Shown: positions 48,323 through 52,260 of the stretch, one piece after another
How the letters are laid out: every line of letters starts with the position of its first letter
How positions within the stretch are numbered: the stretch's first letter is position 1
IMG/VR virus record: IMGVR_UViG_3300030419_007568
Coordinates: 1 to 52,260 of that record
From: a virus
Strand: one strand, 5' to 3'
DNA: 52,260 nt
Translations under genes and position numbers: made by a program
The notes under the pieces: generated by a model
Database searches by the model: none
What the model was told of the DNA's origin: nothing
Seen by the model: only the letters and a program-made list of their open reading frames with translations

Positions 48323-49900
48323 TTACTTCTGAGTAACTTGGAACATGCCTCCTGAAACTTGCAGCCTGTAAATTCTAAGTTTAGCATCCTCATCTACACC
48401 CATCATTTCAATGTAGGGTATTTGATTAATAGTATTAGCTGTAGCAGCAGCGCCAAGCTCAATCTTAGCCATGCTTGCGTTATATACAACTCCGGATACT
48501 CTCATATTAGCAGCATCAAATCCACCACCGAGGGCGGGTGAACCTGCAAGGATCTGCCCACTACCTGTCAATGCGTCTCCGACATTCACAGTATTAAACG
48601 TAGCAGCACCCATGTTTACGAGTGTCCCATCAAAGTTAACATTTCCGTTTGTTGGATCAATGTTAACATGTGTCCCGGTTAATGAAGCTGATAACGAAAT
48701 ACCATTAGCAATGATTTGATTATTCACATTTATAGCTACGTTACCAGAAATAGCCGATGGAGAAAAAGTGGCAGCAGTTAAAGTACCTGACACATTCACA
48801 TCTTCAGCAAAAAGACTTCCCAAAAAGCTTGCTCCAGCAGAAGATGATAGTGTACCTGACAAAGTTAATGCGGAAGCCCCAGCTTTACTAAGTGTAACTC
48901 CACCACCGACAATTAATGCACCAGCCGATGAGGATATTGAACCTGTTGTTACCAACGAGTTAATAAATCCTGTACCACCAATGTTTAAATTACCAGCAGA
49001 CGAAGATATCGAGCCAGAGGTCGTAAGCGATCCACCAAAAACATCTCCAACAAATCTTGCTGCCGCTGAAGAACTGACATTCCCAGCAGTAGTAAGAACA
49101 CCAGAAACATTAACTGTGTTGGAAAGTGTAGTTCCGCCACCAATGATCAGTGACCCAGCAGACGATGAGACAGAACCCGAGGTTGTCAACGATCCACCAT
49201 AAACATCTCCAACAAATCTAGCCGCTGCCGAAGAACTGACATTCCCAGCAGTAGTAAGCACACCGGAAACATTAACTGTGTTACTAATTGTAGTACCACC
49301 ACCAATAATTAGTGCGCCGGCTGAAGACGATATTGAGCCAGAGGTCGTGAGCGAGCCACCAAAAACATCTCCAACAAATCGAGCCGCTGCCGAAGAACTA
49401 ACATTTCCAGCAGTAGTAAGCACACCGGAAATATTAACCGTGTTGCTAATCGTGGTTCCGCCACCGATAATCAAAGCACCGGCAGACGACGATATCGACC
49501 CGGTTGTTACTAAAGAACCTATGAACCCTGCACCAACTATATTGATTGGACCAGAACCGCTTATTGTATCAGTTCGACTTGGGTCACCTAAAAGTATAGA
49601 CCCAGTGGACTCCTGAAGTGCGTTATTCACTTCTACAAAAGTAACATCACCACCCTCAGCGGTAATCGCCTTGAGATAATTTAATGCTTGAATAACACTA
49701 CCCGTAGCATCTGCATCGGCAAACGATCTACTGAGAGTATATTTTCTGTGATAACCGACGGGAGCGCCGTCTGTAGATCCGGTCCAGGCTGGCAAACCAC
49801 CGAAGCCCGAACCACTCATTACAACACCACCGAGAACTTCACCGTTTAGTTGAAATGCTCGGTTTCCCGTATTAGAACCGGAAAATGTTGAAAAAGCCAT
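48323..49900 (-). CDS. Fibre-like protein with 54-residue tandem repeats
   Basis: A 525-residue protein rich in Ser, Gly, Thr, Ala and Val. Three near-identical repeats of 54 residues (residues 129-290) begin SLTTSGSISSSAG and contain LIIGGGTTISNTVN, VLTTAGNVSSSAAARFVGD. Partial, diverged copies follow. The pattern suggests a beta-helical or triple-stranded shaft. Residues 1-125 (YTLSRSFADADATGSV) are unique and may attach to the virion, and the last 60 residues form a distinct tip. No signal. A tail or head fibre role is inferred. An AGGAGG ribosome site lies just upstream. Confidence 0.7.
   Translation of the reverse strand: MAFSTFSGSNTGNRAFQLNGEVLGGVVMSGSGFGGLPAWTGSTDGAPVGYHRKYTLSRSFADADATGSVIQALNYLKAITAEGGDVTFVEVNNALQESTGSILLGDPSRTDTISGSGPINIVGAGFIGSLVTTGSISSSAGALIIGGGTTISNTVNISGVLTTAGNVSSSAAARFVGDVFGGSLTTSGSISSSAGALIIGGGTTISNTVNVSGVLTTAGNVSSSAAARFVGDVYGGSLTTSGSVSSSAGSLIIGGGTTLSNTVNVSGVLTTAGNVSSSAAARFVGDVFGGSLTTSGSISSSAGNLNIGGTGFINSLVTTGSISSSAGALIVGGGVTLSKAGASALTLSGTLSSSAGASFLGSLFAEDVNVSGTLTAATFSPSAISGNVAINVNNQIIANGISLSASLTGTHVNIDPTNGNVNFDGTLVNMGAATFNTVNVGDALTGSGQILAGSPALGGGFDAANMRVSGVVYNASMAKIELGAAATANTINQIPYIEMMGVDEDAKLRIYRLQVSGGMFQVTQK
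49031..49516 (-). repeat. Three tandem 162-base coding repeats
   Basis: Three consecutive in-frame copies of a 162-base unit encode the 54-residue repeats of the fibre gene. Copies differ by scattered, mostly third-position substitutions. A partial copy continues below 49031. Such units can expand or contract by recombination and so change fibre length. Confidence 0.8.
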
Positions 49901-49926
49901 TCATATTTCCTCCTGCTATGGCTAAA

Positions 49927-49934
49927 CTTTTATA
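49927..49934 (-). promoter_or_regulatory. Possible late promoter variant for the fibre gene
   Basis: The minus strand reads TATAAAAG, six of eight matches to the T4-type octamer, 26 bases upstream of the fibre gene ATG. The distance is right and the fibre would be a late product, but the match is imperfect. Confidence 0.3.
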
Positions 49935-49953
49935 ACCAATTTGAGGAACCTAG

Positions 49954-49970
49954 GTGAAGATAATCTTCAC
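49954..49970 (-). repeat. Short perfect inverted repeat
   Basis: The 17 bases form two 8-base arms around one central base (GTGAAGAT-A-ATCTTCAC). It lies in the 92-base gap between the small gene at 49993 and the fibre gene. No T run follows, so it is not a standard terminator. A protein-binding site or RNA hairpin is possible. Confidence 0.4.
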
Positions 49971-49992
49971 GATATTATAACTAGTTTCGAAA

Positions 49993-50199
49993 CTATTCTT
50001 TTTTGTCGAAATTAACTTTTAAAGTAGAGATATTTTCTTCTGCTTCCGCAAGTTTTTGAGACCACTCTAGAATTTCTTTTAATAGATTGGAATGCTCCCC
50101 AATACCTACAGAATTATCAAAGTAGACCTCTAGCACTGCAAGAGCTTCATCTCGTTGTGCCTCGTAGTGACTTAACGCTGCTTTGAGAAGTTTATTCAT
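49993..50199 (-). CDS. Small helical protein of unknown function
   Basis: A 68-residue acidic helical protein (SHYEAQRDEALAVLEVYF, ILEWSQKLAEAEENI). It starts one base after the nucleosidase stop, so it belongs to the same message. No motif recognised. Confidence 0.55.
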   Translation of the reverse strand: MNKLLKAALSHYEAQRDEALAVLEVYFDNSVGIGEHSNLLKEILEWSQKLAEAEENISTLKVNFDKKE

Positions 50200-50200
50200 T

Positions 50201-50773
50201 TTATTCTTCCTCTTTCAAATAGGTCTGCAAAATTTGCACAAATGCACTAGCGCCTTTTTTGCAGTTTTCAATCCACTCATTGGCGGCGTCTTCATCGGCA
50301 CCGTCTGTAATATATTTGAAAGAAACAAAATCTACCCCACATTCGTGGCAACATTTAGCAATTGCATAAGCTTCCATGTCAACTACATCACAAGGAAGGC
50401 TGCTCATATCGCTAACAAAAGTATCCCCCGTTCCGCAAACTAACCTTTTGTTGATTGGATTTTTTGAAGGAAACTCTAAGAAAGAAGTATCTTGATCTTC
50501 AAACGGAGTAACCCCAAAATCAAAACCAAGCTCTTTGATATGCATGTCTCTTTGAATAAATCTTGTACAATCAACTAATGTATGTTGATCGACCGTTTTA
50601 CTACCCGCAGTTCCAAAATTTATAATAAGATCGGGATTATAATCTATGATCGATTTCATCGCAGTCATTGCTGCGTTTACTTTTCCAACACCTGTATAAT
50701 ATGTCGGAACATATTCTTCGACCAATCCTTGAGATTCTTCTGGTAACGCACAAAGGACTATTATTCTATTCAT
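50201..50773 (-). CDS. MTA/SAH nucleosidase-like protein (PNP/UDP superfamily)
   Basis: A 190-residue protein. Active-site elements of 5'-methylthioadenosine/S-adenosylhomocysteine nucleosidase are visible: ALPEE with E12 near the N-terminus, NFGTAGS, VDMEAYAIA with E134 and YITDGAD with D157 as the base-protonating Asp. It is shorter than E. coli MTAN (232). It would release adenine from SAH or MTA. The next gene in the operon encodes adenine phosphoribosyltransferase, overlapping by eight bases, which fits an adenine-recycling pair. Confidence 0.82.
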   Translation of the reverse strand: MNRIIVLCALPEESQGLVEEYVPTYYTGVGKVNAAMTAMKSIIDYNPDLIINFGTAGSKTVDQHTLVDCTRFIQRDMHIKELGFDFGVTPFEDQDTSFLEFPSKNPINKRLVCGTGDTFVSDMSSLPCDVVDMEAYAIAKCCHECGVDFVSFKYITDGADEDAANEWIENCKKGASAFVQILQTYLKEEE

Positions 50774-51251
50774 ATATGATCACACTTTTAGCACTTATAT
50801 CATTATCGTGTAAAAACTTTAAGTCGATTAAAACACCACAATCTAAAACATTATAACCAGCACGATTACATAGTTCTTTTGTTACCTTGAGTGTTCCGCC
50901 TGTTGCGAGCACATCGTCGATTATCACGACGTTTCCTGTTCCGGGTGCGATCTCTAGAGAATCCTCTCCATATTCTAAGCTATATTGTTTCGTGACCACG
51001 GGAGGTGGAAGTTTTCCTTTTTTTCGGACGAGAACCAACCCTTTATCGAACAAAACCGATAAAGCGGAAGCAAAAATAAATCCCCGTGAATCAATGCCCA
51101 CAAAATGATCAACAGAACTTAAATCAAATTGGTCACCAAGATTTCTTACGGCGTTTTTAAATTCTTTAGATTTAAGTAACGGGCTGATATCCTTAAAGGA
51201 AACACCCTCTTTTGGCCAGTCGGCGATCTCATTGATTAAGTGTTTATACAT
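50766..51251 (-). CDS. apt: Adenine phosphoribosyltransferase
   Basis: A 161-residue protein close to the family's length (about 170-180). The PRPP-binding motif VVIIDDVLATGGT (residues 108-120) and the FKDISPLL and GIDSRGFIF segments are diagnostic for APRT. It makes AMP from adenine and PRPP. AGGAAAA stands just before the ATG, only a few bases after the 3' end of the tRNA-Gly gene. Its partner nucleosidase follows. Confidence 0.9.
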   Translation of the reverse strand: MYKHLINEIADWPKEGVSFKDISPLLKSKEFKNAVRNLGDQFDLSSVDHFVGIDSRGFIFASALSVLFDKGLVLVRKKGKLPPPVVTKQYSLEYGEDSLEIAPGTGNVVIIDDVLATGGTLKVTKELCNRAGYNVLDCGVLIDLKFLHDNDISAKSVIIYE

Positions 51252-51264
51252 TTTATTTTCCTTG

Positions 51265-51339
<75 letters not shown>

Positions 51340-51342
51340 TTA

Positions 51343-51418
51343 TGGTGCCCAAAGTAGGATTCGAACCTACGACCTGATGATTACAAATCAACTGCTCTCC
51401 CATCTGAGCTATTCGGGC
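51343..51418 (-). tRNA. tRNA-Thr (anticodon UGU)
   Basis: A 76-base tRNA with acceptor stem GCCCGAA/TTTGGGC containing a wobble pair, and encoded CCA. The anticodon loop TTTGTAA gives UGU, which reads ACA. The T-arm is GTAGG-TTCGAAT-CCTAC. Confidence 0.93.
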
Positions 51419-51419
51419 A

Positions 51420-51496
51420 TGGTAGGGGACCAGAGACTTGAACTCTGAACCTCCCGATTATGAGTCGGATGCTCTAACCAATTGAGCTAATCCCCC
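51420..51496 (-). tRNA. tRNA with anticodon CAU, probably tRNA-Ile2
   Basis: A 77-base tRNA with an encoded CCA. The anticodon loop CTCATAA gives CAU. A CAU tRNA is methionine-specific unless the C34 is changed to lysidine by TilS, after which it reads AUA as isoleucine. The anticodon arm CCGACTCATAATCGG is close to the E. coli tRNA-Ile2 arm, a tilS gene is directly adjacent and the other four tRNAs read NNA codons. Together these favour tRNA-Ile2. Elongator tRNA-Met cannot be fully excluded. The 1-72 pair is G-U. Confidence 0.85.
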
Positions 51497-52102
51497 TTAG
51501 TATAATAGATTATATTCCCTTTCCACCATTTTTTTAAATGTTTTTTCGAGCCCTTTATTTACCTTGCGGGCATGAGGCATAATATCGTTTCTGATAATAC
51601 TTCTCATAAACTTTCTGTCTGTGTTTCCTGGGTCAACCATAAACGGCACATCCTTGCGTTCGCACCAGTCTTCTAGCGATCGTTTAGAAGTAGAGATAAA
51701 CGGTCTATAAACGTTTTGGTTCTTATAGGGCATAAGTTTACCCTGTCCATGCAAAGACGAGAATAAAAACCACTCAATCACATCGTCTAAGTTATGACCT
51801 GTAATAACCGTCGGCTCAAAGGTGCGAAAGAATTTGTAACGCTCATCACGCCAGTGTTCCTCTGTTGATTTCTCGGGCGGACAATCAAGAAAAATATTAC
51901 CCGTAACTAAAGGAATATTACGTTCTTCACAAAAGTCTTTTACAAAATATTTACACTCTTCTCCAAATGGTGTTCCGTGGTTAAAATAGGCAGCAGTTAC
52001 TTTATGGTTGTTAGAGAGGAAATCTAAGATAGCCATAGAGTCTGGGCCGCCGCTCACAGCGACGACCAGTTCTCTTGGCAACTTTCCTAAAACTCTCAAC
52101 AT
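51497..52102 (-). CDS. tilS: tRNA(Ile)-lysidine synthase, N-terminal domain form
   Basis: A 201-residue PP-loop ATPase. The motif SGGPDS (residues 17-22), TGHNLDDVIEWFLFSSLHG and the closing RPFISTSKRS and FMRSIIRNDIMP segments follow the order in TilS (PP-loop, HhxDDxxET, RPLL, RNxIR). It attaches lysine to C34 of a CAU tRNA. The C-terminal substrate-binding domains of larger bacterial TilS are absent. Start chosen: the ATG with AAGGAG six bases upstream, where the Shine-Dalgarno directly follows the CCA of tRNA-Arg. A longer frame would run into the tRNA. It lies between that tRNA and the CAU tRNA. Confidence 0.88.
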   Translation of the reverse strand: MLRVLGKLPRELVVAVSGGPDSMAILDFLSNNHKVTAAYFNHGTPFGEECKYFVKDFCEERNIPLVTGNIFLDCPPEKSTEEHWRDERYKFFRTFEPTVITGHNLDDVIEWFLFSSLHGQGKLMPYKNQNVYRPFISTSKRSLEDWCERKDVPFMVDPGNTDRKFMRSIIRNDIMPHARKVNKGLEKTFKKMVEREYNLLY

Positions 52103-52112
52103 CTCAACTCCT

Positions 52113-52189
<77 letters not shown>

Positions 52190-52192
52190 AAA

Positions 52193-52260
52193 TGGTCGGA
52201 ATGGTAGGATTCGAACCTACGACCCCCTGCTCCCAAAGCAGGTGCGCTAACCAGACTGCT
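52193..52260 (-). tRNA. tRNA-Pro (anticodon UGG), 5' end outside window
   Basis: The 3' 68 bases of a tRNA, with encoded CCA. The anticodon loop TTTGGGA gives UGG, which reads CCA. The T-arm is GTAGG-TTCGAAT-CCTAC. The 5' acceptor strand lies beyond the window end. Confidence 0.9.

Noticed and set aside
49031-49516. Tandem repeats as a possible CRISPR array
   Set aside because: Units are 162 bases, in frame, directly adjacent and lack spacers. They encode protein repeats.
48471-49616. Long plus-strand open frames (82, 144 and 112 codons) antisense to the fibre gene
   Set aside because: They are frame shadows of the repetitive, Ser/Gly-rich fibre gene. Their proteins are Pro/Glu/Ala-repeats with no motif and no ribosome sites.
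49971-50002. TATAAT-like box upstream of the fibre gene as a sigma70 promoter
   Set aside because: No acceptable -35 hexamer at 16-18 bases, so the -10 match alone is not meaningful.

Overview
This window reads as part of the genome of a large, lytic, contractile-tailed phage of the broad T4-like type. The evidence is a tail/baseplate block with recognisable gp6-like and gp25-like wedge proteins, a lysozyme-bearing hub protein resembling gp5, a gp55-like late sigma factor and T4-type late promoter octamers (TATAAATA). Nearly everything lies on the minus strand, tightly packed with start/stop overlaps of 1 to 20 bases, so transcription runs right to left. The sequence is AT-rich by eye. The host cannot be named. 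The MopE-type repeats and the secreted protease point towards a Gram-negative host, but this is inference.

Layout in transcription order (right to left): (1) 51265-52260, a tRNA cluster (Pro partial, Arg, CAU, Thr, Gly) interrupted by a short tRNA-Ile lysidine synthase (tilS). (2) 49993-51251, adenine phosphoribosyltransferase, an MTA/SAH-type nucleosidase and a small protein. (3) 47457-49900, a fibre-like protein with 54-residue repeats, a J-domain protein and a small protein. (4) 45461-47460, the only plus-strand genes, encoding three putatively exported proteins, the last a lipoprotein with MopE repeats and a vWA domain. A trypsin-like protease lipoprotein is divergent from them. (5) 40006-44455, two small virion-like proteins, a coiled-coil protein, a predicted bifunctional nucleotidyltransferase and an acidic protein. 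(6) 39539-39861, a tmRNA gene with its own sigma70-like promoter and terminator. (7) 36632-39458, PhoH, a metallopeptidase and a RecB/Cas4-like nuclease. (8) 16303-36619, a 20-kb sugar-nucleotide and glycosyltransferase island. (9) 14598-16301, the gp55-like sigma factor and small genes. (10) 1-14601, the tail hub, spike and baseplate genes.

The sugar island contains a GDP-fucose pathway (gmd, fcl) with a GT10 fucosyltransferase, and a nonulosonic-acid module (neuB, neuA, a GT42/DUF115-like protein). It also contains a deoxysugar branch: dTDP-glucose 4,6-dehydratase, an E1-type [2Fe-2S] 3-dehydrase, an SDR and a split transketolase. C- and other methyltransferases, a B12/radical SAM protein, a StrG-like oxygenase, a Nudix hydrolase, a HAD phosphatase and at least five further glycosyltransferases complete it. 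Together these could build and transfer a complex glycan containing fucose, a nonulosonic acid and possibly a two-carbon-branched dideoxysugar. The acceptor (virion, host envelope or DNA) cannot be read from the sequence.

The most notable items are the split transketolase joined to an E1-type dehydrase, the tRNA-CAU/tilS pair (all five tRNAs would then read NNA codons), the tmRNA with an unusual AQAA-ending tag, and the exported-protein cassette.
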